The notes below the pieces were generated by a model. It searched no databases, had not been told where the DNA came from, and saw only the letters and a program-made list of their open reading frames with translations. 64,000 bases of DNA from Planctomycetota bacterium (GTDB taxonomy: Bacteria > Planctomycetota > Phycisphaerae > Phycisphaerales > Phycisphaeraceae): positions 1,240,001 to 1,304,000 of the forward strand of contig CP066225.1 of NCBI GenBank assembly GCA_016350165.1. Reading direction: 5' to 3'. Below are positions 35,058-43,608 of this stretch, piece after piece (the stretch's first letter is position 1; every line of letters starts with the position of its first letter). The position numbers were made by a program, and so were the translations under genes.

Positions 35058-35443
35058 ACGAGTGCGGTGGGGAGCATGTTGATTTGTAATTTTAGCCTTT
35101 GATTTTGCGTGTTTGTGCGCGCACGAAATGAAACCGTTTTAAACACAGTTTTTTATATATCTATTCAATCAATAGAGTTGTATTAATTTGCGCGCACATT
35201 CGCAAATATGCAAAAACGTCGAGTTTTGAAGGATTTTTGTGAGTTTTGAGCAAGTTTCGTTGAGTTTTGAAGTACTTTCGAGCAGTTTTAAAGATGTTTG
35301 GTTTAGGGTGTTGTTGGTTTTGCTTCGTTTTTGTGTGCGCTGGGGCAAAGATGAGGGATGAGGCTTCGGTCGATCATGGATCGCCAGCTATGTTGAATTG
35401 TTTCACCACAGCGTATCGTTGAAAGAAAAAAAGAAGCGATCGC
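35058..35443. other. Intergenic with phased GAGTTTTGA repeats
   Basis: Lies between convergent genes and is G/T-rich with no gene. It holds copies of GAGTTTTGA at 35221, 35241 and 35262 and a degenerate one at 35280, about 20 bp apart. Two GCGCGCAC-containing motifs occur at 35114-35125 and 35190-35199. Confidence 0.5.
35221..35290. repeat. Phased imperfect repeats, GAGTTTTGA
   Basis: Three clear copies of GAGTTTTGA(A/G) start at 35221, 35241 and 35262, and a fourth reads GAGCAGTTTTA at 35280. The ~20-bp period keeps them on one face of the helix. Confidence 0.55.
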
Positions 35444-35458
35444 CTAATCGATGGTTAG
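35444..35458. repeat. CTAATCGATGGTTAG palindrome at end of GT-C gene
   Basis: Complement reads CTAACCATCGATTAG, matching the copies at 6197 and 7484. It overlaps the stop codon of the glycosyltransferase gene at 35455. Confidence 0.55.
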
Positions 35459-37041
35459 TTGGATGGCGGGGTTGGGTATTTGGGCGCTTTGTAGCGGGTA
35501 AAGAAAAAGTTAATCGTGGAGATACAAACCAAGAGATAGACGGGGATATACTCGGCTAAGAGGATGGGTGTGGGAACGGTGTAGCCAACGGATTTAATGT
35601 GGGTGACATAGGACCATGAAATAGTGAGTGTGAAGAGCCACGCGGCGAGGTTGAAATTGAAGGGGATGAAGGCGAGTAGCCAAAGGACGTACCATGGGTG
35701 AACGGTTGAGGAGAGGAGGAGTGCGGCGAAGACGTAGATCAGTGAGAGCTTCCAGAGATTAAAGCGGGCGAGCATGCCGATGATGATGATGACGAAGAGG
35801 ATACAGCCGATGGTTAGAATGGTTGGATTTTTGTAGCCTTCATAAATGTCGAGAATATAAGGATAAATTGAACCATTGCCTGCCCATTGATGGACAAAGA
35901 TATCGGAGGTTTTGAGAAGGCCGTCAATGGAACCCGAGAGGAAAAAGAATGGGATGAAGATGATAATGAGTATTTTTGTGGTGGAAAGAATGAGGGCGAA
36001 CATGCGTTTTTTTTCTTTGCGCAACCACCAGACCATGGGGAGAAAGATGGGAAGCATGATGGGTTTAACCGCGAGCGAGATGGCAAAGAGTTTGCCGGTG
36101 AGATAGATGCGTGTGTAGGATTTTTTGGTTGATTGATAGAGGATCATGGCACCGAGAAGTGGGAGGATGCCGAGTACATCTTGATGCCCTGAACCTGCAA
36201 TTTCGGAGATAGGGAGTGGATGCCAGGCGTAGAGGATGGCGTACCAGATGCGATGGTTTTGCTTGGGATGAAGGGTTGGATTGACGAATTTGAGTGGTGG
36301 TGAGTTTGTGTGTTTGGCGAGATATTTAAGCATGAGAATGATGATGCCAATGTCGAAGAGAACGAAGGCGAGACGGAAAGTTTTATCGCCTAGCGCATCC
36401 CATGTCTGAACTTTGAAGAATGAAATGAGTGCGAAGATGTATTGACTAACTGGAAGATAGATGGTTTGAAGTTTGGGGTGATTGATGCGATGGAGTACTT
36501 CGGGTGGTGAGGCGGATTGGTTGTCGGGTATGTCAGCGGGTGCTGTTTTATAGGGGTTTGTGCCTGAGGCGAAGGTTGCGCCGTCGTGGATGTATCGCCA
36601 AATGTCGTCGGAGAGTGTTGGTTGTGTTGCGAGTACGACGACGATGCGCGCGAGGATGGCGACGATGAGGATGAGCCAAAATGCTGTGCGCGTTGAAACG
36701 TACTTAGGGTCAAAGGATCGCCAATGGTAGACGGTGAGTGAAAGGAGGAGGAAGAGGATGGCGTAGGTGATCCAGTATGGCCAAAGGAGTGAGGCGTTGA
36801 TGTCGGTGGGTTGAGGGTGCGGCCATTGGAGGGAGAGGAGGATGAGAGCGGCAATGAAAAGGATAACGGCGCCGAGGGTGAGGGCGAGAAGGATGTAGCA
36901 TTTGAGTTGTTGTTTTGAGAGTGATTTGAGCACGTGCAAGAGTCCGATTGAGTCGTAAAGCTGAGGGTATTTTACTTGTATCGGGTTGTGGTAGGGGTAG
37001 GGAATAACGAGAGGTGGGGGGGAAGATGAAATGAGACGCAA
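35455..37041 (-). CDS. GT-C mannosyltransferase-like membrane protein
   Basis: 528 residues with 11-13 hydrophobic helices. The first large outer loop has LSDDIWRYIHDGATFASGTNPYKTAP, nearly the pattern SDD-x-WRY-x-WDG...G-NPY of the polyprenyl-phosphate-mannose dependent alpha-mannosyltransferases (MptA/MptB and related). A later HPWYVLWLLAF block is common to GT87/GT-C relatives. It probably extends a lipid- or wall-linked glycan on the outer face of the inner membrane. The first ~40 residues (SSPPPLVIPYPYHN...) look unlike a membrane protein start; a GTG near 36935 (VLKSLSKQQ) is a plausible true start. Convergent with the lipoprotein gene. Confidence 0.82.
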   Translation of the reverse strand: MRLISSSPPPLVIPYPYHNPIQVKYPQLYDSIGLLHVLKSLSKQQLKCYILLALTLGAVILFIAALILLSLQWPHPQPTDINASLLWPYWITYAILFLLLSLTVYHWRSFDPKYVSTRTAFWLILIVAILARIVVVLATQPTLSDDIWRYIHDGATFASGTNPYKTAPADIPDNQSASPPEVLHRINHPKLQTIYLPVSQYIFALISFFKVQTWDALGDKTFRLAFVLFDIGIIILMLKYLAKHTNSPPLKFVNPTLHPKQNHRIWYAILYAWHPLPISEIAGSGHQDVLGILPLLGAMILYQSTKKSYTRIYLTGKLFAISLAVKPIMLPIFLPMVWWLRKEKKRMFALILSTTKILIIIFIPFFFLSGSIDGLLKTSDIFVHQWAGNGSIYPYILDIYEGYKNPTILTIGCILFVIIIIGMLARFNLWKLSLIYVFAALLLSSTVHPWYVLWLLAFIPFNFNLAAWLFTLTISWSYVTHIKSVGYTVPTPILLAEYIPVYLLVCISTINFFFTRYKAPKYPTPPSN

Positions 37042-37157
37042 GCGAGGCGTGGGAAAGTGGTTGGGGAGGATTTAATGTGAGGGGGAGAAGTGTGAGGGGT
37101 GAGAGTTTCCGGCGATCGCGGATCGCCGGCTGTTGGAGTTGTAGAAAATTCGTTGGA

Positions 37158-37940
37158 TTAGAAGTCGAATTGGTTGTCGTGGGATTTTTGGAGGAGGGTG
37201 ATGAGGTTTTGGGTGAGGACTTGTTTGACGTCGGGCATAGAGGGGGTGTTGTTGGGGAGGAGTTTTGAGAGAGAGGTGACTCCACGATCGACGAGGCCAC
37301 AGGGGACGATGGTCTGGAAGTGGGTGAGGTCGGTGGTGACGTTGAGAGCGAGGCCGTGCATGGTGGTGTTTTTACGGATGCGAACGCCCATCGCACAGAC
37401 TTTTTCAGATGTTTCGATAGGTTCTGAAGATGGGGTTAATGGAGCTTGGGAGTAGGTGCTGATCCAGACGCCGGTGTTGCCGGGCTCGCGGTGTGCGGTG
37501 AGTTGATAGTGTGCGAGTGTGTCGATGATGGCTTGTTCGAGGAGCCGCATGTATTTGGAGAGATTGAGATTGAAGGGGGCGAGTTGGATGATGGGGTAGA
37601 CGACGAGCTGACCTGGGCCGTGATAAGTGATGTCGCCGCCTCGGTCGGTTTCAGCGGTTTCGATGCCTAGGGATGCGAGGAGTTCGGGGGAGGCTGTGAG
37701 GTTGGCTTGGGCGGATTGTTTGGGGGTAATGGTGATGACGGGGTTATGCTCGACAAGGTAGATAGTGTGAGGAGCAGTGGATTGAGATACGGCGAGATTG
37801 GTGGACTTTTGGAGGTCAAAAGCGGGTGCGTAAGATAGTTGCCCGAGATCCGTCACAAGGATGGTTTGGTCGGCGATGTGGTATTCTGAAGTTGAGTTAC
37901 GTTGTTGATCCATGTTGGGTATGATATCGTCGGACGCCAT
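37158..37940 (-). CDS. lipB: Octanoyltransferase
   Basis: 260 residues. LipB moves octanoyl from acyl carrier protein to lipoyl domains of 2-oxoacid dehydrogenases and GcvH. Diagnostic: DRGGDITYHGPGQLVVYPI, the catalytic Lys in KVCAMGVRI, HGLALNV, and the catalytic Cys in IVPCGL. The first ~25 residues before YHIADQTILV are non-conserved; the true start may be the ATG at 37913 (MDQQRN). lipA is not adjacent. The sequence just upstream is shared with the purB upstream region (see the repeat at 37945). Confidence 0.96.
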   Translation of the reverse strand: MASDDIIPNMDQQRNSTSEYHIADQTILVTDLGQLSYAPAFDLQKSTNLAVSQSTAPHTIYLVEHNPVITITPKQSAQANLTASPELLASLGIETAETDRGGDITYHGPGQLVVYPIIQLAPFNLNLSKYMRLLEQAIIDTLAHYQLTAHREPGNTGVWISTYSQAPLTPSSEPIETSEKVCAMGVRIRKNTTMHGLALNVTTDLTHFQTIVPCGLVDRGVTSLSKLLPNNTPSMPDVKQVLTQNLITLLQKSHDNQFDF

Positions 37941-37944
37941 CAAA

Positions 37945-38023
37945 GTGTTTTGCGAAATTATTTTCTCGTTGACCAGTAAGTCGTTGCGTTTGAATAGTAT
38001 ACATACGCTAAGCTGCTGCTGAT
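37945..38023. repeat. Upstream repeat shared with purB, lipB copy
   Basis: Ungapped match to 40838-40882 at 35 of 45 positions (TTTTGCG, GTTGAC, AGT, GTCGTTGCGT), followed after a variable part by CTGCTGCTGAT against CTGCTGCCGAT. It lies between lipB (-) and lpxA (+), immediately before the lipB start. Confidence 0.6.
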
Positions 38024-38080
38024 CATTAATTTTTGATCCGGAAGATATTCATGCAAAATGCAATATTGTGAGGATTAACA

Positions 38081-38872
38081 TTGAGCAAGATCCATCCAAG
38101 TGCAAGTATTGATTCAACGGTTGAGATAGCGGGGGACGTAGAGATTGGGCCGGGGTGTATATTTGAGGGTGATATCCGGATTGGTAAGGGGTGTACGTTC
38201 AAGGCGAATGTGTATATGAAGGGGCCTTTGGTGATCGGTGAGGGGAATGTGTTTTATCCGAACTGTTACATTGGGTATGAGCCGCAGGATAAGAAATTTG
38301 ATCCGGAGACGAAGGGTGCGGGTACGCTGATTGGGAAGAACAATATTTTCCGTGAAGGTGTGAGTATTCATCGAGCGACGGGCGAGGCGCCAACGACGAT
38401 TGGTGAAGAGAATTACCTGATGGTGAACTCACATGTGGGTCATGATTCGGTGATGGGGAATGAGAATGTGCTGGTGAATGGATCGCTGGTTGCGGGGCAT
38501 GTTGAGATTGCGAATAAGGTGATCATGGGTGGTAACAGTGCAGTACATCAGGGAGTACGTGTTGGTGATATGGCGATGATTTCGGGAGGTGTTGCGATCG
38601 CACAGGATTTGACGCCGTTTAGTGTGTCGCATTATTTGAAGACGGTTGGATCGTTGAATGTGATTGGTTTACGACGTGGCGGATATCGTGAACATATTAA
38701 GCCGTTACAGAAATCGTTTGATATTTTGTATAAGCAGAATTTGCCGAACAAGAAAGCGGCGGCAATGATTTTGGATGAATTTGGTGATGATGAGATGTGT
38801 GTGAAGTTTGCGGAGTTTGTGTTGGGAACGAAGCGCGGGATTTTGAAGTATGACGTGTTGGAGCGTACGTAA
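38081..38872 (+). CDS. lpxA: Acyl-ACP--UDP-N-acetylglucosamine O-acyltransferase
   Basis: 263 residues, normal LpxA length. First step of lipid A synthesis: 3-O-acylation of UDP-GlcNAc in the cytosol. N-terminal left-handed beta helix with hexapeptide repeats (VEIAGDVEIGPGC, IRIGKGC...), the catalytic His in NSHVGHD (about residue 121), and the helical C-terminal part with LRRGGYREHIKPLQ. It shows that this organism makes lipid A despite its planctomycete features. Starts with TTG, 8 nt after GAGG; no other start fits the conserved N-terminus KIHPSASID. lpxB, lpxC and lpxD are not adjacent. Confidence 0.95.
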   Translation: MSKIHPSASIDSTVEIAGDVEIGPGCIFEGDIRIGKGCTFKANVYMKGPLVIGEGNVFYPNCYIGYEPQDKKFDPETKGAGTLIGKNNIFREGVSIHRATGEAPTTIGEENYLMVNSHVGHDSVMGNENVLVNGSLVAGHVEIANKVIMGGNSAVHQGVRVGDMAMISGGVAIAQDLTPFSVSHYLKTVGSLNVIGLRRGGYREHIKPLQKSFDILYKQNLPNKKAAAMILDEFGDDEMCVKFAEFVLGTKRGILKYDVLERT

Positions 38873-38951
38873 AGAAAATTGGTTATTGAATAAATAGTTA
38901 ACACAGATCATACGGACTATGTTGTTTCTAATTCGTTTAGTAGCGGATTAG

Positions 38952-39178
38952 ATCTATATCATCGCGAGGGCAAAGTCGATAAAAATACTGACAAGAATTG
39001 CGGTAAGGTTTTTTGGGGCGTGGGTTATTGCATTGCTTGTGTTTGTTATTGGAATATCTATCTCTGAAAGCATTTATTCGGATAATTTAATGGGTGCCAT
39101 TGCTGTGCTGGGCATAGCAACAGTCACTGGGATTATTGGCAGTTTGTGGGCTGTTTTGAGTTCTCTAATCAAGACATA
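38952..39178 (+). pseudogene. Small two-helix membrane reading frame without a standard start
   Basis: Reading in the frame that ends TAA at 39176, the codons encode VRFFGAWVIALLVFVIGIS, a polar turn SESIYSDN, then LMGAIAVLGIATVTGIIGS and LWAVLSSLIKT: two convincing membrane helices. The frame is open from a stop at 38949, but no ATG, GTG or TTG precedes the first helix; an ATA at 38979 nine nt after GAGGG is the only well-placed start. It is either a gene with a very rare start codon or the 3' end of a decayed gene. Not recognised. Confidence 0.4.
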
Positions 39179-39184
39179 AAAAAA

Positions 39185-39210
39185 CAAGGTCGTAGTTGCC
39201 TACGACCTTG
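39185..39210 (-). terminator. Terminator, minus strand
   Basis: Perfect 11-bp stem CAAGGTCGTAG/CTACGACCTTG with loop of four. T-run (seven T) only when read on the minus strand, so it most likely ends the purB transcript about 150 bp past its stop. Confidence 0.8.
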
Positions 39211-39363
39211 CGTTCCCTGCAGTACTCTGAAGTCATTTGCATCACACATGCGACTCGTTTTGGAGAGCACTGGCTCGCCGATTATAACACGTGAATCGAA
39301 AACATGCTGTTCGATTTTATTGCGTGTTTGGGAGTTGCTGTGTGGGTGTGTGACTTTTTATTG

Positions 39364-40821
39364 TTAGACCTTGAGGTCTGGGGTGTAATTGAGGGCTTCT
39401 GAGAAGCGGGTGCGGATTGGGGTGATGACGTTTTGAATAAATTGATCGACTTGTTGAGGGGCGCGGCCGACGAATTTTGATGGGTCGAGGACGGCGTTGA
39501 GGTCGATGCCTTTGAACATGTCTTCATTTTCGAGACGTTCGAGCAGGTCGTTTTGTGCGCCTTCAGCTTTGACTTTTTGGGCGGCAGCTTGTGAGTGCTC
39601 GCGGATGACTTCGTGAACGTCTTGGCGGTCAGCGCCTTTTTGAACGGCTGCCATCATGATGTTTTCTGAGGCCATGAATGGGAGTTCGGCGGCGAGGTTT
39701 GCTTCGACGGTCTTGTCGTAAACGACGATGCCTGAGGCAACGTTGATGAGAATGTCGAGGGTGCCATCGAGGGCGAGGAATGGTTCGGGGAGTGTGAGGC
39801 GACGGCATGAGGAGTCGTCGAGGGTACGCTCAAACCACTGTTCGGCTGAGGTGGTGTATGCGGTCTGGGTCATGCCGATGACGAAACGGGAGAGGCCACA
39901 GATGCGCTCGGAACGCATTGGGTTACGCTTGTAGGCCATGGCGGATGAGCCGATCTGGTTCTTTTCAAATGGTTCCTCAAGTTCCTTGCGGTTGGCGAGC
40001 AAACGCATGTCGGTCGCGAATTTCTGTGCTGCGGCTGCGACGGTGGCGAGTGATGCGAGGACGGTTGCATCGACGATGCGTGGGTAGGTTTGGCCTGTAA
40101 CGGCGAAGCGTTTTTCCGGGTCCCAGCCCATTTTTTCTGTGACGAGGCGGTCGAGTTGATCGACTTTGTCGTGAGCTTCTTGTGTTGGTTTTTCACCGCC
40201 AAAGAGAGCGAGGAAGGATGCTTGTGTGCCGGTGGTACCTTTGACGCCACGGAATTTGAGTGAGTCAATGCGGTGCTCGATTTCTTCGAGTGCGATGACG
40301 AGTTCCTGCATCCAGAGGGTTGCGCGTTTGCCGACGGTTGTGGGTTGTGCGGGTTGATAGTGGGTGAAGCCGAGGGTTGGCATGTCGCGGTATTTGGCAG
40401 CGAACTCGGCGAGTTTGTCGAGTGCGATTGCGATTTTGTTTGCGATGAGTTTGAGTGCGTCACGAAGTTGAATGAGTTCAGCGTTGCAGCCTACGAACTG
40501 GGAGGTTGCGCCGAGGTGGATGATCGCTTTAGCGTTGGGAGCGACTTCGCCGAGGGTATGAACGTGGGCCATGACGTCGTGGCGGAGTTTCTTTTCGTAT
40601 GAAGCTGCGGTGTCGTAGTCGATTGGCTGATCGATCGCGGCTTTGAGTTCAGTGATCTGCTGATCGGTAATGTCGAGGCCTAGCTCTTTTTCGGACTCAG
40701 CGAGTGCGAGCCAAAGCTTGCGCCATGTGGTGAATTTACGCTTGGGTGACCAGATTTCCTGCATCTGTGGGGATGCATTTCTGGTGGCGAGCGGGGAAAC
40801 GTAAGTCGTATCGTTCTGCAT
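39364..40821 (-). CDS. purB: Adenylosuccinate lyase
   Basis: 485 residues; cleaves SAICAR and adenylosuccinate in purine synthesis. Signature [16 protein letters not shown] (family SSxMPxKxNxxxxE) with Ala in place of the usual Pro; [14 protein letters not shown] and [15 protein letters not shown] supply substrate-binding residues. Length and the pattern [18 protein letters not shown] at the N-terminus match the long bacterial/eukaryotic-type PurB rather than the B. subtilis type. Monocistronic, with a shared upstream repeat. Confidence 0.96.
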   Translation of the reverse strand: MQNDTTYVSPLATRNASPQMQEIWSPKRKFTTWRKLWLALAESEKELGLDITDQQITELKAAIDQPIDYDTAASYEKKLRHDVMAHVHTLGEVAPNAKAIIHLGATSQFVGCNAELIQLRDALKLIANKIAIALDKLAEFAAKYRDMPTLGFTHYQPAQPTTVGKRATLWMQELVIALEEIEHRIDSLKFRGVKGTTGTQASFLALFGGEKPTQEAHDKVDQLDRLVTEKMGWDPEKRFAVTGQTYPRIVDATVLASLATVAAAAQKFATDMRLLANRKELEEPFEKNQIGSSAMAYKRNPMRSERICGLSRFVIGMTQTAYTTSAEQWFERTLDDSSCRRLTLPEPFLALDGTLDILINVASGIVVYDKTVEANLAAELPFMASENIMMAAVQKGADRQDVHEVIREHSQAAAQKVKAEGAQNDLLERLENEDMFKGIDLNAVLDPSKFVGRAPQQVDQFIQNVITPIRTRFSEALNYTPDLKV

Positions 40822-41309
40822 TGTGTGTCTCGTTAGTGCGTTTTGCGGAATAAGTTCCGTGTTGACAAGTGTGTCGTTGCGTGAAAATTACTTCTCACAC
40901 AAACCTGCTGCCGATAGCCCGGCATGTTTTATTTACGCGATCTTGATCGCAAACTGCGGTATCGGTTGCGAAACTGCTGTTGTTTTGACCCAATTGACGA
41001 TAAGGTCCATTGGAATTTTACCGCTTGGGGGGTTGGATGTGTGGGAGTTTGCATGGTGAGAAGGCGGGTTGTGTTGACCAAGCAGGTATGACTCGTCATA
41101 TTACATGGACAGGCGATAGAGTGCGAAAAAGGGGATGTTAAAACAGGGGGTTTTTGAGGTAAATATGTGTTGTATGGGCTGAAATGGCCTGAAATGGGTG
41201 GCGTTGAAGTAAGTTCTGGGTTGAGAGCGATTTCACGAACAAGATTTGTGAAAAAGCCGTAAAATAGGGGTCGGAACGGTCTTCAATTAACGGAAGAATA
41301 GCGAAAAAC
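40822..41309. other. Intergenic between purB and ECF sigma gene
   Basis: Divergent promoter region without a gene. It contains the repeat at 40838-40915 next to purB and then ~390 bases of mixed sequence that should carry the promoter of the sigma/anti-sigma operon. I see no clear extra structure. Confidence 0.45.
40838..40915. repeat. Upstream repeat shared with lipB, purB copy
   Basis: Partner of 37945-38023: GCGTTTTGCGGAATAAG, GTTGACAAGTGTGTCGTTGC, and CTGCTGCCGAT in the same order and nearly the same spacing. Both copies lie directly upstream of a minus-strand housekeeping gene with a divergent + gene further on. Confidence 0.6.
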
Positions 41310-41972
41310 ATGACGCAGGTCGGAGAGCGAGAGCTTCTCTCGCAGATAAAAAAGGGCAATCAGGCGGCGTTGGGGTCGCTGCTGAAGAGTCAACAGACAA
41401 GACTCTTCAATATATGCCTGCGCATGGTTGGGAATCGGGATGATGCGTCAGAGGTGACGCAAGAGACATTTCTGAAGGTTATTTCGAATATTGGGAAATA
41501 TCGTGGTGAAGCGAAGCTATCGACGTGGATGACGCGGATTGCGATCAATCAGTCGATTAGTTTTTTGCGTAAACAGCAATATCGTCGGACGGTGAGTCTG
41601 GATCAGCCTGCAGGTGGGTCTGTAGGGGTTAGTGACGATCAGGCGACGGCATTGAGATCACAAATTGCAGATGGGCGGGAACCTGGGCCTGATCTGAGCG
41701 TCGAAAAGAAAGAGATGCTCGGAAAGTTGCAAGATGCGATGGGTGATCTCGATGAGGAATTCCGAGCGATATTGATCCTGCGTGATATTGAGCAGATGGA
41801 ATACAAGCAGATCGCGGATGTTCTCCATTTACCTCAGGGAACAGTGAAAAGTCGATTATTCAGGGCGAGGCTTGCGTTGCGAGAAGCGATGCAGCGCCGA
41901 TGTTCTGAGGAAAGCAGCACGAGCGGCGCGATAAGCGGCGGCGTGAAGCAAGGCGAGGTGCATCATGACTGA
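41310..41972 (+). CDS. ECF-type RNA polymerase sigma factor
   Basis: 220 residues. Region 2: CLRMVGNRDDASEVTQETFLKV (core binding) and STWMTRIAINQSISFLRKQQ (-10 recognition). Region 4: FRAILILRDIEQMEYKQIADVL and GTVKSRLFRARLALRE (-35 recognition helix). A linker of ~45 residues between them is longer than usual. The gene overlaps the following anti-sigma-like gene by 8 bp, the standard arrangement for co-regulated pairs. It starts at ATG 41310; ribosome site weak (GGAAGAA, about 13 nt away). Target genes cannot be told from here. Confidence 0.93.
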   Translation: MTQVGERELLSQIKKGNQAALGSLLKSQQTRLFNICLRMVGNRDDASEVTQETFLKVISNIGKYRGEAKLSTWMTRIAINQSISFLRKQQYRRTVSLDQPAGGSVGVSDDQATALRSQIADGREPGPDLSVEKKEMLGKLQDAMGDLDEEFRAILILRDIEQMEYKQIADVLHLPQGTVKSRLFRARLALREAMQRRCSEESSTSGAISGGVKQGEVHHD

Positions 41973-43596
41973 TCGATATGATCAGGACAAAATGCTGGGG
42001 TACATTGAAGATACCCTGAGTGATGCGGAACGAGTTTCGTTTGAAGCGGAACTGGCGAAGGATGATGCATTGCGCAAGTTGGTTGAGGGGATCATGGAGG
42101 ATATGGGGTTATTGGGCGAGTTGCCTGTTGAGAAGCCGGGCATTGATCTGGTTGAAGAGGTGATGCAGCAGCAGGAAAGAAATATGCTGTTGGGTGAGCC
42201 TGATCAACCGTTGAGTATGGATCGTGATGATCGCGGTGTTGTGGGACGGATTCGTTTTACGAAAGTTCTGAGCTACACGGCTGCGGCAGCTATTTTGATT
42301 TTATGTGGCGGGGTGATGGTTGCAACGCTGTTTGATAAAGGTTTGCTGAGCGACTTGGCGAACGAAGCGAAGACATTGACGGTGGCGCAGGACAGCGTGG
42401 AAAATGAAACACTCGCGATGGCAGACATGGCGATTGAGGGTGCTGCGGTTGCGAAAGGTTCGAGAAAATCGCTTGCAGCGAATGGTTATCAGTCTGCACA
42501 TGCGATACAAGCTGAAGCAGAAGCGAAAGCTGATGAGCTGACAAAAGAGCGTGATCGTTATATTGCTGAGAATGCCCGCTTGCAGAAGCAGGTTCAGGCT
42601 TTGGCAATGAAGAGCAAATCGAATGACTTGCAAAAAACATTCCGTAGCGATCAAGGCGAGAAAACGGATCAACCTGCGTTGATGGCAATGGCTCAACCGA
42701 AAGCAACAACAAGGCCAATTAGGAGTAGCGGACAACGCCGCAGTTCTGGGCTGAGTGCTACTGGTGCTAATCAACAGTTAGGCGCTGCTGCTAGTGAAAG
42801 ATCGCAAACTGCGAAAGATGCGGTTCGCCCATTGGTGATCGTGCCGACGCAGCGTGTTGTGGCGTTGAATGTTGATACGGACAGTATGTATGCGACTGAG
42901 CAGCAGGTGCTCAGGTGGGCATCGGCGAATGATGTTGATGTTTATAAAACAACTGTGAAACCTGAGCGAGCGGTGACAAGTGCTCAGATATCGAACTACA
43001 TTGATCCACGCAAAGGCAATATGGCGTTAGACCAAGAGCGTAGTGAAAGCTCTTCAGCGTTGGCTGAGATGCCTATGTTCCGCAAGAATGTGAATGAGAA
43101 CCAGAAGCCAACACTAGCGGATCGTGCACGCAGCTTTGCACAAACGAGTGAAGCACCCCAAAAGTCATCAGAACCTGTTAAGTCTGAAGACGCAGCAGTA
43201 TTCATGGCTGGAGCGACACTATCTAACAGCAAGTTAGAAGAGCAACCTACAAATCAAAAAGAGATTGTTATTGAGATTAGAGCGGATCAATTGAGCGAAT
43301 TGGTCAGAACGCTTAAGGTTAGACGCAATCAGGGGATTAAGGTTGTTTCGAAGCCTATAACTACGGCTGAAGCGAAGGATATTAATTCGCAAATACAGAG
43401 CCAATTGCCTTTGAATTTCATATGGATTGATGAAAATCCGACACCTCAGATTAATGATGAGAATTGGGGTGAAGTGATGTTCCAGAATATGCCGCTGGTG
43501 AAGAGTCGTCCGGTATTACGTGTTCAGCCTACAAGTCAGATTCACTTGCCAATCACGATCACTGAAGAAGTGGAAGTGATAGAGAGCAAGGAATAG
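41965..43596 (+). CDS. Probable anti-sigma factor, single-pass membrane protein
   Basis: 543 residues. The N-terminal ~55 residues (MLGYIEDTLSDAERVSFEAELAKDDALRKL) look like an anti-sigma cytosolic domain; no HxxxCxxC zinc motif. A membrane helix lies near 98-117 (YTAAAAILILCGGVMVATLF). Outside is a Gln/Ala/Ser-rich region with a coiled coil near residues 170-210 (EAEAKADELTKERDRYIAENARLQKQ) and a C-terminal domain from ~420 with IVIEIRADQLSELVRTLKV. The last domain resembles the DUF4349/regulatory part of some planctomycete anti-sigma proteins in outline only. Overlaps the sigma gene; likely senses an envelope signal. Confidence 0.75.
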   Translation: MTDRYDQDKMLGYIEDTLSDAERVSFEAELAKDDALRKLVEGIMEDMGLLGELPVEKPGIDLVEEVMQQQERNMLLGEPDQPLSMDRDDRGVVGRIRFTKVLSYTAAAAILILCGGVMVATLFDKGLLSDLANEAKTLTVAQDSVENETLAMADMAIEGAAVAKGSRKSLAANGYQSAHAIQAEAEAKADELTKERDRYIAENARLQKQVQALAMKSKSNDLQKTFRSDQGEKTDQPALMAMAQPKATTRPIRSSGQRRSSGLSATGANQQLGAAASERSQTAKDAVRPLVIVPTQRVVALNVDTDSMYATEQQVLRWASANDVDVYKTTVKPERAVTSAQISNYIDPRKGNMALDQERSESSSALAEMPMFRKNVNENQKPTLADRARSFAQTSEAPQKSSEPVKSEDAAVFMAGATLSNSKLEEQPTNQKEIVIEIRADQLSELVRTLKVRRNQGIKVVSKPITTAEAKDINSQIQSQLPLNFIWIDENPTPQINDENWGEVMFQNMPLVKSRPVLRVQPTSQIHLPITITEEVEVIESKE

Positions 43597-43608
43597 ACCC
43601 CTACCCTT

